Source: Pseudomonas alkylphenolica (GTDB taxonomy: Bacteria; Pseudomonadota; Gammaproteobacteria; Pseudomonadales; Pseudomonadaceae). From it: a DNA stretch of 64,000 bases. The stretch spans positions 5,531,501-5,595,500 of the forward strand of contig NZ_CP009048.1 of assembly GCF_000746525.1 (NCBI RefSeq), in the 5' to 3' direction. The notes under the pieces were generated by a model. It did not search any database, had not been told where the DNA came from, and was given only the letters and a program-made list of their open reading frames with translations. Position 1 is the first letter of the stretch. Every line of letters begins with the position of its first letter. Made by a program: the position numbers and the translations under genes. This document shows positions 18,336-27,420 of this stretch, piece after piece.

Positions 18336-19453
18336 TGCATCGCTTGGCACACACCCTGCGCCTGGGCCTCAAAGAGCTGACCAGCCTGCGCCACGACAGC
18401 GTACTGCTGCTGTTCCTGCTGTATGCCTTCAGCGTGGCGATCTACATGCCGGCCGCGGGATCGATCATCGGCGTGCACAACGCCAGCGTGGCGGTGATCG
18501 ACGAAGACCACAGCCTGCTTTCACGCAAGCTGGCCGAGGCCCTGCAACCACCCGAATTCCAGACCGCCGTGCCGCTGGCCTACGACCGGCTTGACCAGGC
18601 CATGGACAGTGGCCTGTACACCTTCGTCATCAACGTACCGGTCAATTTCCAGACAGACCTGCTCGCCGGGCGCTCGCCGGAGCTGCAGGTCAATGTCGAT
18701 GCCACGGCCATGAGCCAGGCGTTCATGGGCGCCGGCTACATCGGGCGGATCTTCGAACGCGAACTGCTGGACTACGCCAACCAGGGCTCGGCGACAACCA
18801 GCAGCCCGGCGCTGATCAGCCCCAGGGCGCTGTTCAATCCGAACCTGGAAGGTGGCTGGTTTCTGGCGGTGATCCAGATCGTCAACAACATCACCATTCT
18901 GGCAATTGTCCTGACTGGCACCGCACTGCTGCGCGAACGCGAACACGGCACCCTCGATCACCTGCTGGTGCTGCCGCTGACGGCGCTGGAAATCATGCTG
19001 GCGAAGATCGGCAGCAACGCCCTGGTGGTGGTGCTGTGCACCTGGGTGTCGCTGGAAGTGGTGGTCAAAGGGGCACTGGGCGTGCCGTTGGCCGGGTCGC
19101 TGGGCTTGTTCCTGGCGGTGACCGCGCTGTATCTGTTTGCCAGTACCGCGCTGGGGATCTTCCTCGCCACCCTGGCCCGCTCGACCCCGCAATTCGGCTT
19201 GCTGGCGATTCCGGTGATCATCCCCATGCTCTTGCTGTCCGGGGGCAGTACGCCGCTGGACAGCATGCCGCAGTGGCTGCAGTGGGTCATGCAGCTTTCG
19301 CCCTCGACCCACTTCGTCAGCCTCAGCGCCGCCATCCTGTTCCGTGACGCCGGGCTGGCGGTGGTCTGGCCCGACCTGCTGGCCCTGGCTGCCATCGGCC
19401 TGGCGTTTTTCGCCGTTGCCCTGGGACGTTTTCGCCGCAGCCTGACGTCCTGA
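18335..19453 (+). CDS. ABC-2 type permease (YhhJ-like)
   Basis: A 372-residue inner-membrane protein with an N-terminal membrane segment (VLLLFLLYAFSVAIYM), a large periplasmic loop and five or so C-terminal segments from about residue 180. EREHGTLDHLLVLPLTALEI is the coupling-helix motif of ABC-2 exporters, found between the membrane segments. It begins with ATG inside the stop of the RbbA-like gene (TGATG) after a strong GGAGG. It probably pairs with the permease half of the upstream fusion to form the channel. The true partner substrate is not evident. Confidence 0.88.
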   Translation: MHRLAHTLRLGLKELTSLRHDSVLLLFLLYAFSVAIYMPAAGSIIGVHNASVAVIDEDHSLLSRKLAEALQPPEFQTAVPLAYDRLDQAMDSGLYTFVINVPVNFQTDLLAGRSPELQVNVDATAMSQAFMGAGYIGRIFERELLDYANQGSATTSSPALISPRALFNPNLEGGWFLAVIQIVNNITILAIVLTGTALLREREHGTLDHLLVLPLTALEIMLAKIGSNALVVVLCTWVSLEVVVKGALGVPLAGSLGLFLAVTALYLFASTALGIFLATLARSTPQFGLLAIPVIIPMLLLSGGSTPLDSMPQWLQWVMQLSPSTHFVSLSAAILFRDAGLAVVWPDLLALAAIGLAFFAVALGRFRRSLTS

Positions 19454-19465
19454 GGGCCGGGCGGG

Positions 19466-19870
19466 TTACTGCACGATCAGGTTGTTGAACAGCAGATCAT
19501 CAACCAGCGGCTTGCCTTCTTCATTCTCCAGCACCTGCTGGACCTGCTTCAGGGCTTCCTGGCGCAGCTTTTCCTTGGCCTCGACATTGCTCATGCTTTC
19601 CAGGTTCTGCTGAGTGAAGAGCGCCACCAGCTGATTGCGGATCAATGGCTCGTGATGCTTCACCGCCGTCGCAGCAGCGTCACTGTTGACCCGCAGGGCG
19701 ACGTCGGCTTTGTACACACGCAGCTTAGGACCGCCATCCAGGGCGTAATTGCCCACGAAGGGTGGGCTCAGGGAGATGTACGAGACCTTCGGTTCCCCTT
19801 CCTTGGCTTCTTCGGCCATGGCCGCCATCGGCAGCATCAGCGCCATTACCATCAAGATCCACGCTTTCAC
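19466..19870 (-). CDS. Secreted FliL-like protein
   Basis: A 134-residue protein with an N-terminal hydrophobic stretch (AWILMVMALMLPMAAMA) that looks like a cleavable signal peptide. After it come YISLSPPFVGNYALDGGPKL and ADVALRVNS, resembling the periplasmic part of flagellar FliL, and a C-terminal helix rich in Lys, Glu and Gln. It is an orphan, with no flagellar genes nearby. I prefer the GTG at 19870 because GAGGAG lies seven bases upstream; a TTG five codons earlier lacks a ribosome site. Function unknown. Confidence 0.75.
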   Translation of the reverse strand: MKAWILMVMALMLPMAAMAEEAKEGEPKVSYISLSPPFVGNYALDGGPKLRVYKADVALRVNSDAAATAVKHHEPLIRNQLVALFTQQNLESMSNVEAKEKLRQEALKQVQQVLENEEGKPLVDDLLFNNLIVQ

Positions 19871-19906
19871 GAATTCGCTCCTCAAACAGTTGGCGCCAGC
19901 ATACCA

Positions 19907-19976
19907 GTGGGAGGGGGCTTGTCCCCCGATGCAATGTTACTGACACACCGCGATCGCGGGGCAAGCCCGCTCCCAC
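19907..19976. repeat. Paired REP element between divergent genes
   Basis: Inverted REP copies with outward GTGGGAG ends. The left copy is degenerate (GGGGGCTTGTCCCCCGAT), the right one canonical. Unlike the others in the window it lies between two divergent genes (FliL-like and quinone reductase) rather than after a gene end. Confidence 0.88.
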
Positions 19977-20086
19977 CGGCAGCCGCATAGCGGCTTATGT
20001 TGGCCTATCAGGGTGGGGCATGCTCGTTGACCCTCAACGTGCCCCACCTACACTTATCGGCCACTACGCGCAAAGGAATAGTCCCG

Positions 20087-21064
20087 ATGAAAGCAGTGTT
20101 GTGCAAAACCCTGGGCCCGGCTCAGGGTCTGGTCCTGGAAGAGGTCGCAAACCCCGTACCGAAGAAGAACGAAATCCTCCTGGATGTGCATGCGGCCGGG
20201 GTCAACTTTCCCGACACCCTGATCATCGAGGGCAAGTACCAGTTCCAGCCGCCCCTGCCCTTCTCTCCCGGTGGCGAGGCGGCGGGGGTCATCAGCGCGG
20301 TGGGCGAGAAAGTCACTGATCTCAAGGTCGGCGACCGGGTCATGGCCCTGACCGGCTGGGGCAGCTTTGCCGAGCAGGTGGCAGTGCCAGGCTATAACGT
20401 ACTGCCGATCCCTGAGCAAATGGACTTCACCCACGCCGCCGCCTTTGGCATGACCTACGGCACCTCGATGCATGCCCTGCAGCAACGCGGTCAGCTCAAG
20501 GCCGGCGAGACCCTGTTGGTGCTCGGCGCCTCGGGCGGTGTCGGGCTGGCGGCGGTGGAAATCGGCAAGGCCATGGGCGCACGGGTCATCGCCGCGGCCA
20601 GCAGCGCCGAGAAGCTCGCCGTGGCCAAGGCCGCCGGTGCCGATGAACTGATCAACTACAGCGAGCACAGCCTCAAGGACGAGATCAAACGCCTGACCGC
20701 CGGCAACGGTGTCGATGTGATCTACGACCCGGTCGGCGGCGATCTGTTCGACCAGGCCGTGCGCGGCATCGCCTGGAACGGCCGGCTGCTGGTGGTAGGC
20801 TTTGCCAGCGGGCGCATCCCGCAGCTACCGGTAAACCTGGCGCTGCTCAAGGGGGCGGCAGTGCTTGGCGTATTCTGGGGCGCCTTCGCCCAGCGTCAGC
20901 CAGCTGACAACGCGGCGAACTTCAAGCAACTGTTTGCCTGGTACGCCGAGGGCAAGCTCAAGCCACTGGTGTCGCAAACCTTCCCGCTGGCCGAGGCTGG
21001 AGCTGCCATCAACCTGCTCGGTCAGCGTAAAGCGCTGGGCAAGCTGGTGGTGACCCTGCGCTGA
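20087..21064 (+). CDS. NADPH:quinone reductase-like zinc-independent MDR oxidoreductase
   Basis: A 325-residue cytosolic medium-chain dehydrogenase/reductase. The NADPH-binding motif is LVLGASGGVGLAAVEIGKAM, and the N-terminal domain carries AAGVNFPDTLIIEGKYQ and FSPGGEAAGVI typical of the quinone oxidoreductase branch. The zinc ligands of classical alcohol dehydrogenases are absent. It acts on quinones or enals; the exact substrate cannot be read from sequence. I chose ATG 20087, where the family starts with MKAVLCK; upstream extension in frame has no support. It stands as a single gene, convergent with the TonB-C gene. Confidence 0.9.
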   Translation: MKAVLCKTLGPAQGLVLEEVANPVPKKNEILLDVHAAGVNFPDTLIIEGKYQFQPPLPFSPGGEAAGVISAVGEKVTDLKVGDRVMALTGWGSFAEQVAVPGYNVLPIPEQMDFTHAAAFGMTYGTSMHALQQRGQLKAGETLLVLGASGGVGLAAVEIGKAMGARVIAAASSAEKLAVAKAAGADELINYSEHSLKDEIKRLTAGNGVDVIYDPVGGDLFDQAVRGIAWNGRLLVVGFASGRIPQLPVNLALLKGAAVLGVFWGAFAQRQPADNAANFKQLFAWYAEGKLKPLVSQTFPLAEAGAAINLLGQRKALGKLVVTLR

Positions 21065-21085
21065 GCCAATCCTGCCCGCAGCGCA

Positions 21086-21730
21086 TCAGCTCTGCGGGAC
21101 CAGGCGCTCACGCAAATATGCAGGCCAGACATCGACGAAGTCGATGCCCGGGTAGGTCTGGCACTTTTTGATTATCCCTGGCAGCGCCTTCTTGAAGGAC
21201 TTGGAGGTGGCCATCGATTGCTTGTAGCTGGTGACGCCGTCTTCTTCAAAGCGCGAAATCATGCGGATCGACAACAGTGTGGTGTTCATGTCGTCGAGTG
21301 GTCTGGCCGAGTCATCTTTGCGGAACTGCGCCACTTCTTCGTTGAACTTCTTGCAGGTCATCAGGATCAACCCGGCCCGCTCGTAGATATCCCACCATTC
21401 CTTTTTGTCGTTAAGACGAAAATGCAGGTCTGTACGCACATCGAGCTTTGCGGGATTTTCTTTGGTCACCGCCCAGGGCTTGAAGCGCCATTGCCTGGCC
21501 GCCTCAAGTGCAGCGTCGGCGAACGCCGGCTCACTGCTCTGAATCACCTTCACATCCGCAACCGAGCCGTCGGCCCGAACCTCAAAGCCGATTTTGACGG
21601 AGCCGGTGATAGCCGCCTTGCGCAGCTCGGCCGGATAGGTCGGAATGGTTTTCTCGACAAACTCCACTTTGATATCGGCATGGGCGAATCCAGTTGCCCC
21701 CATTAACAGCAATGCTGCCAACCACTTCAT
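21086..21730 (-). CDS. Secreted orphan TonB C-terminal-domain protein
   Basis: A 214-residue protein with an 18-residue signal peptide (MKWLAALLLMGATGFAHA). The mature part starts with a TonB-C domain: IPTYPAELRKAAITGSVKIG, then FEVRADGSVADVKVIQSSEP and ALEAARQWRFKPW. The last 110 residues are a separate domain I do not recognise, with two cysteines (MTCKKF and KKCQTY). There is no uncleaved anchor and no proline-rich spacer, so it cannot work like classical TonB with ExbBD. A strong Fur box 66 bases upstream implies induction by iron starvation. Start ATG 21730. Confidence 0.82.
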   Translation of the reverse strand: MKWLAALLLMGATGFAHADIKVEFVEKTIPTYPAELRKAAITGSVKIGFEVRADGSVADVKVIQSSEPAFADAALEAARQWRFKPWAVTKENPAKLDVRTDLHFRLNDKKEWWDIYERAGLILMTCKKFNEEVAQFRKDDSARPLDDMNTTLLSIRMISRFEEDGVTSYKQSMATSKSFKKALPGIIKKCQTYPGIDFVDVWPAYLRERLVPQS

Positions 21731-21795
21731 CCTTGATCCTGCCTGTCCAATGAATATAAGGGCGCGATAGTAGCGTGCCAGAGCCCTGCGGACAA

Positions 21796-21814
21796 AATAA
21801 CAATTCTCATTATT
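21796..21814 (-). promoter_or_regulatory. Fur box
   Basis: On the minus strand the 19 bases read AATAATGAGAATTGTTATT, matching 14 of 19 positions of the consensus GATAATGATAATCATTATC with its hexamer array. It lies 66-84 bases upstream of the TonB-C gene and directly abuts the chaC stop codon, so it controls the TonB-C gene only. Confidence 0.82.
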
Positions 21815-21815
21815 G

Positions 21816-22460
21816 TTACAGCGGCAGGTGGCAACGCCGGAACCGGGCCTCCAGGTTACGGTCCGGCATGGCATGAATGCGCAAGGCGTTGAGGGTCTGC
21901 TCGACGTAGTCACGGGTACTGCCATAACGCCCCTTGGCGTTGGCGAAAATCTGACTGAGCAGATCGTCGGGCAGGTTACCGGCGTAGCACGGCAAGTGCC
22001 GCTCCAGCACAAAACCCAGGGCCTGGACCTTGCTGCCATCGTCCAGGCGGCAGGTCAGCCAGTGCGGCCGGTAAGCCGGGTAAGGCATCTCGCGCTGCCA
22101 CAGGGCCAGCAGGGAGTCTTCCAGGCATTCGTCTGGCAGGCGGTAGGCAAAGCCGCTGCAGGAGCCGCCACGGTCAAGGCCGAAGACCAGCCCCGGGCAC
22201 TCTGGAGTCCCCCGGTGCTCGTGCGACCACAGGTATAGCCCGCGATGGTAACCATGCACCCTGGCGCGCCGACGCTCGGCGGCGTTGCATTCCGGGCGCC
22301 AGATCAGCGAACCGTAGGCAAACAGCCAGACCGGACCACCCTGATGGCGGGACATGGTGTGCTGAACCGAAAGTTTAAGTTGCTCATGGGACAGTTGTTG
22401 TCCGAAGTCGAGCAACGGAGGATAAGCCACAGGCAAAGATGCAGTTTCAATCGCCGACAT
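21816..22460 (-). CDS. Glutathione-specific gamma-glutamylcyclotransferase (ChaC family)
   Basis: A 214-residue cytosolic enzyme expected to cleave glutathione to 5-oxoproline and Cys-Gly. The family signature VWLFAYGSLIWRPE binds the gamma-glutamyl group, and the conserved HGYHRGLYLWSHEHRGTPEC and GFAYRLP segments follow. The catalytic glutamate is likely in the QREMPYPAY stretch. I chose ATG 22460; the frame extends further upstream but without a ribosome site and beyond the family's usual N-terminus. Its stop touches the Fur box of the next gene. Confidence 0.88.
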   Translation of the reverse strand: MSAIETASLPVAYPPLLDFGQQLSHEQLKLSVQHTMSRHQGGPVWLFAYGSLIWRPECNAAERRRARVHGYHRGLYLWSHEHRGTPECPGLVFGLDRGGSCSGFAYRLPDECLEDSLLALWQREMPYPAYRPHWLTCRLDDGSKVQALGFVLERHLPCYAGNLPDDLLSQIFANAKGRYGSTRDYVEQTLNALRIHAMPDRNLEARFRRCHLPL

Positions 22461-22702
22461 AGCTGCCGCCAGAATTCCCCGTGAACTACTGAAGTGAGTC
22501 ACTGTAAACGAATACGTTATCCGCGTACTTACCGTACGGCAGATTGTGTATTGAACACAAGCCTCACCTCGCCCCGGAAGTGCCCTGTAGCAAGGCTTTG
22601 AGCAACCCACCGGGTGTTATTCCAAGTGTAGCGAAAGTTATTTACGCTGCTGGCAATAATAATTGCCTTATGCCCGCTACAAACAACGGTGGTTATTAAA
22701 CC

Positions 22703-22723
22703 GGCACGCTATTGCAGCGTGCC
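22703..22723 (-). terminator. Hairpin after the Fe-S reductase gene
   Basis: A perfect 8-base-pair stem (GGCACGCT / AGCGTGCC, five-base loop) lies 13 bases beyond the stop of the gene at 22736. On the minus strand it is followed by GGTTTAATAA, only a weak U-rich tract, so efficiency is uncertain. The rest of 22461-22702 shows no gene. Confidence 0.5.
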
Positions 22724-22735
22724 TTGTTTGGTCAT

Positions 22736-23704
22736 TCAACCGCGAGGGGCATAAGCGAATACATCAGCACGCATCTGATGAGCATCCATACCCGCTTCGA
22801 CCAGCGCATCGAGGGTGGCATAGACCATGTTCGGCGAGCCGCTGGCGTAAACATGGATACCGGCCAGATCCTGCATGTCTTCACAAATGGCCTCGTGCAG
22901 CAGGCCACAACGCCCTTCCCAGCCACACAGATCGCTCACCACCTTGTGCAGGAACAGGTTCGGCAACTGTTCCCATTCGGCCCAATGCTCGATCTGGTAG
23001 AAGTCCTCTGGCAGGCGCACACCCCAGTACAGATGAACCGGATGCTTGAAGCCCTGGGCCCGGCAATGCTCGATCAGGCTGTGCATTTGCGCCATGCCGG
23101 TGCCTGCGGCGATCAGTACCAGCGGACCATCGGGCAGCTCAGCCAGGTGAGCATCGCCAAACGGCATTTCGAGCCGCGCCATACCGTTGCGCTGCAACTG
23201 CGCAATCAATGCCACCGCACTGTTCTCGCGGGCCAGCACATGCAGCTCAAGCTCGCGTCCGCTATGAGGGGCCGAGGCCAGGGAGAAGGCAGCCTTGTCG
23301 CCCGCTTCGCGCTCGATCATCAGGTACTGCCCGGCGTGGTAACGCGGCGGTTTGCCCGCCGGCGCCCGCAGGCGCACCCGCCAGACGTCGCCACCGACCT
23401 CAACGCACTCACTCAACTGACAGGCCAGTGTCCGTACCGGCAACTCGCCTAACGCGAGCACGCCATCCCATAACAAGACGCAGTCCTCCAGCGGTTCGGC
23501 GATACAGGTGAACAGCTCGCCATGGTCACGCTCTTGCCCGTCCTGACGCACGCGGCCTTCCACCAGCAACGCAGCGCAGACATGGCAGTTGCCATTGCGG
23601 CAGCTCTGCGGGCAGTCGTAGCCAAGACGCCGCGCCCCATCCAGAATCCGTTCTCCGGGGTTGAGCGCCAACACCGCCCCGGACGGCTGCAAGGTTACCT
23701 GCAT
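22736..23704 (-). CDS. Ferredoxin-domain NAD(P)H-flavin reductase (CDP-6-deoxy-glucoseen reductase-like)
   Basis: A 322-residue three-domain electron-transfer flavoprotein. An N-terminal plant-type 2Fe-2S ferredoxin domain has ligands Cys35, Cys40, Cys43 and Cys67. A FAD domain with RYHAGQYLMIER follows, then a NAD(P)H domain with LVLIAAGTGMAQMHSLIEH. The annotation used for such genes is CDP-6-deoxy-delta-3,4-glucoseen reductase, but no deoxysugar genes are present, so that name is doubtful here. Its ATG directly abuts the ubiD stop, and E. coli ubiD is also followed by a flavin reductase (fre). Electron donation to flavins is the safe reading. Confidence 0.85.
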   Translation of the reverse strand: MQVTLQPSGAVLALNPGERILDGARRLGYDCPQSCRNGNCHVCAALLVEGRVRQDGQERDHGELFTCIAEPLEDCVLLWDGVLALGELPVRTLACQLSECVEVGGDVWRVRLRAPAGKPPRYHAGQYLMIEREAGDKAAFSLASAPHSGRELELHVLARENSAVALIAQLQRNGMARLEMPFGDAHLAELPDGPLVLIAAGTGMAQMHSLIEHCRAQGFKHPVHLYWGVRLPEDFYQIEHWAEWEQLPNLFLHKVVSDLCGWEGRCGLLHEAICEDMQDLAGIHVYASGSPNMVYATLDALVEAGMDAHQMRADVFAYAPRG

Positions 23705-25171
23705 TTAGTCTATTCCCAACTGGTTCCACAGCTCATCGATCCGCCGGGTGACCGCTTCATCCTTGACGATGACCCGTCCCCATTCACGGCTGGTTTCTCC
23801 CGGCCACTTGTTCGTCGCATCCAGGCCCATCTTCGAACCCAGACCGGAAATCGGCGAAGCGAAGTCCAGATAGTCGATCGGGGTGTTGTCGATCATCACC
23901 GTATCGCGCTTGGGGTCCATGCGCGTGGTAATCGCCCAGATCACATCATTCCAGTCCCGGGCATTGATGTCGTCATCGGTGACAATAACGAACTTGGTGT
24001 ACATGAACTGTCGCAAAAACGACCAGACCCCGAGCATGACGCGCTTGGCGTGCCCCGGATACTGCTTCTTCATGGTCACCACCGCCATGCGGTAGGAACA
24101 GCCTTCAGGCGGCAGGTAGAAGTCGGTGATTTCCGGGAACTGCTTTTGCAGGATCGGCACGAAGACTTCGTTGAGCGCCACACCGAGGATCGCCGGCTCA
24201 TCAGGCGGACGGCCCGTGTAGGTGCTGTGATAAATCGGATTCTTGCGGTGCGTGATGCGCTCGACGGTGAACACCGGGAAGCTGTCGACTTCGTTGTAGT
24301 AGCCGGTGTGATCGCCGTACGGACCTTCCGGCGCCATCTCGCCCGGATGAATCACACCCTCGAGGATGATCTCGGCGGTGGCCGGCACCTGCAGGTCGTT
24401 GCCACGGCACTTGACCAGCTCGGTGCGGTTGCCGCGCAACAGGCCGGCGAAGGCGTATTCGGACAAGGTGTCGGGTACCGGGGTCACTGCGCCAAGGATG
24501 GTCGCCGGATCCGCGCCGAGGGCCACGGAGACCGGGAACGGCTGGCCCGGGTGCTTCTCGCACCACTCGCGGTAATCCAGGGCGCCGCCGCGATGGCTGA
24601 GCCAGCGCATGATCACCTTGTTACGGCCAATCACCTGCTGGCGATAGATCCCCAGGTTCTGACGCTCTTTGTTCGGCCCGCGGGTCACGGTCAGACCCCA
24701 GGTAATCAGCGGCGCGACATCGCCCGGCCAGCAGTGCTGCACCGGCAGCATGCCGAGGTCGACGTCATCGCCTTCGATGACCACTTCGTGGCAGGCAGCA
24801 TCCTTGACCACTTTCGGCGCCATCGACACGACCTTTTTGAAGATCGGCAGCTTCGACCAGGCATCCTTGAGGCCCTTGGGCGGCTCAGGTTCCTTGAGGA
24901 AGGCCAGCAGCTTGCCGATTTCGCGCAGCTCGCTGACCGACTCGGCGCCCATGCCCATGGCTACCCGCTCCGGAGTGCCAAACAGGTTGCCGAGTACCGG
25001 AATGTCGAAGCCCGTGGGCTTTTCGAACAATAGCGCCGGGCCTTTGGCGCGCAGAGTGCGGTCGCAGACTTCGGTCATTTCCAGGACTGGAGAGATCGGA
25101 ACCTGGATGCGCTTGAGTTCGCCGCGCTGTTCCAGGCCACGGATAAAGTCGCGCAAATCGCGATACTGCAT
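23705..25171 (-). CDS. ubiD: 4-hydroxy-3-polyprenylbenzoate decarboxylase
   Basis: A 488-residue decarboxylase of ubiquinone synthesis that depends on prenylated FMN made by UbiX (not in the window). The N-terminus [19 protein letters not shown], the cofactor-binding region [19 protein letters not shown], and the active-site segment [13 protein letters not shown] with the E-x-x-x-R-type acidic residues match UbiD. Length equals the E. coli enzyme. It lies downstream of rho, separated by a long palindromic REP-like hairpin, and forms a two-gene unit with the Fe-S flavin reductase. Confidence 0.96.
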   Translation of the reverse strand: MQYRDLRDFIRGLEQRGELKRIQVPISPVLEMTEVCDRTLRAKGPALLFEKPTGFDIPVLGNLFGTPERVAMGMGAESVSELREIGKLLAFLKEPEPPKGLKDAWSKLPIFKKVVSMAPKVVKDAACHEVVIEGDDVDLGMLPVQHCWPGDVAPLITWGLTVTRGPNKERQNLGIYRQQVIGRNKVIMRWLSHRGGALDYREWCEKHPGQPFPVSVALGADPATILGAVTPVPDTLSEYAFAGLLRGNRTELVKCRGNDLQVPATAEIILEGVIHPGEMAPEGPYGDHTGYYNEVDSFPVFTVERITHRKNPIYHSTYTGRPPDEPAILGVALNEVFVPILQKQFPEITDFYLPPEGCSYRMAVVTMKKQYPGHAKRVMLGVWSFLRQFMYTKFVIVTDDDINARDWNDVIWAITTRMDPKRDTVMIDNTPIDYLDFASPISGLGSKMGLDATNKWPGETSREWGRVIVKDEAVTRRIDELWNQLGID

Positions 25172-25263
25172 GCAAAAGCCTCGTATTCGCCGTACCGGTC
25201 GGGGTGCAAAGTGTATCGCCTAACGGGCCGGAATAGCCAAATCACAGATGGCAAAAATGATTT

Positions 25264-25346
25264 GGGGCCGCTGCGCGACCCATCGCGGCTAAAGCCGCTC
25301 CCACAGTGGGAGCGGCTTTAGCCGCGATGGGCTGCGCAGCAGCCCC
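25264..25346. repeat. Large palindrome of a second REP class between rho and ubiD
   Basis: Two 41-base arms around a one-base centre (25305) with only three mismatches; the core reads GCGGCTTTAGCCGCGATGG, different from the other REPs of this window. It lies between the rho stop and the ubiD start and should form a very stable hairpin in either transcript. Confidence 0.9.
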
Positions 25347-25365
25347 AGTCGGTCTCGCAGAAACC

Positions 25366-26625
<1,260 letters not shown>

Positions 26626-26822
26626 AAGGGGAGTGACGTAATCATGTAAGAAGGGGAAATTAAGCTTCTGGCTTAATGAAGCCGCGCCGCAGAGAAGGCG
26701 ACAGGATCGCGTACTGATTCGAATTAGGGATGCGTCGGCGACGGCGTGCAGAGGGCACCGGAGAAACAGTGCGAGGCCGAATGTAACACCTGCTTTTTCT
26801 GGCGTCTAGTCACCAGACAAAG

Positions 26823-26851
26823 AAAAGCCCCGGCGAATGCGGGGCTTTTTT
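26823..26851 (-). terminator. Intrinsic terminator of trxA
   Basis: The stem AAAAGCCCC/GGGGCTTTT with a nine-base loop lies 4 bases beyond the trxA stop. On the minus strand it is followed by TTTTCTTTG, giving a good U-tract. Confidence 0.88.
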
Positions 26852-26854
26852 CAC

Positions 26855-27184
26855 TCAGATATTGGCGTCCAGGAAGGCTGCCAGCTGAGACTTGGACAGC
26901 GCGCCGACCTTGGTGGCCTCGACGTTGCCGTTCTTGAACAGCATCAGCGTCGGGATGCCACGCACGCCGTGCTTGGCCGGGGTTTCCTGGTTCTCGTCGA
27001 TGTTCAGCTTGGCGACGGTCAGTTTGCCCTGGTAGGTAGCGGCGATTTCGTCCAGAACCGGAGCGATCATTTTGCAAGGGCCGCACCATTCAGCCCAGTA
27101 GTCGACCAGCACCGGGCCTTCAGCTTTCAGGACTTCGGCTTCGAAGGTGGCGTCAGTGACGTGTTTGATAAGATCGCTGCTCAT
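26855..27184 (-). CDS. trxA: Thioredoxin 1
   Basis: A 109-residue disulfide reductase with the active site WCGPC (Cys34, Cys37), preceded by VLVDYWAE and followed by the cis-proline loop [11 protein letters not shown]. It is kept reduced by thioredoxin reductase. The start is the ATG at 27184 (MSSDLIKH) with GGAG four to eight bases upstream; a longer frame has no support. It is divergent from ppx, with 236 bases between, and has its own terminator before rho. Confidence 0.97.
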   Translation of the reverse strand: MSSDLIKHVTDATFEAEVLKAEGPVLVDYWAEWCGPCKMIAPVLDEIAATYQGKLTVAKLNIDENQETPAKHGVRGIPTLMLFKNGNVEATKVGALSKSQLAAFLDANI

Positions 27185-27420
27185 GGAAGTCTCCAAGGTC
27201 GTAAGCAAAAAAACGTGGCCCATCATAGCCGCACCGGCGACTTACAGGAAGTCACGGACGATTGAGTGTAACTATAGTTGTGCATGACCGCGCATATCGG
27301 TGCGGTCACAGGAAAGTCATATTTCCTCCATCAACCTGCCCCACATCAAGCCTTGATAAGCTGCGCGTTGGCGTCAGCCCTGGATCGTGGCAGGATTGCC
27401 GGGTTATCGACCGAGAAACC

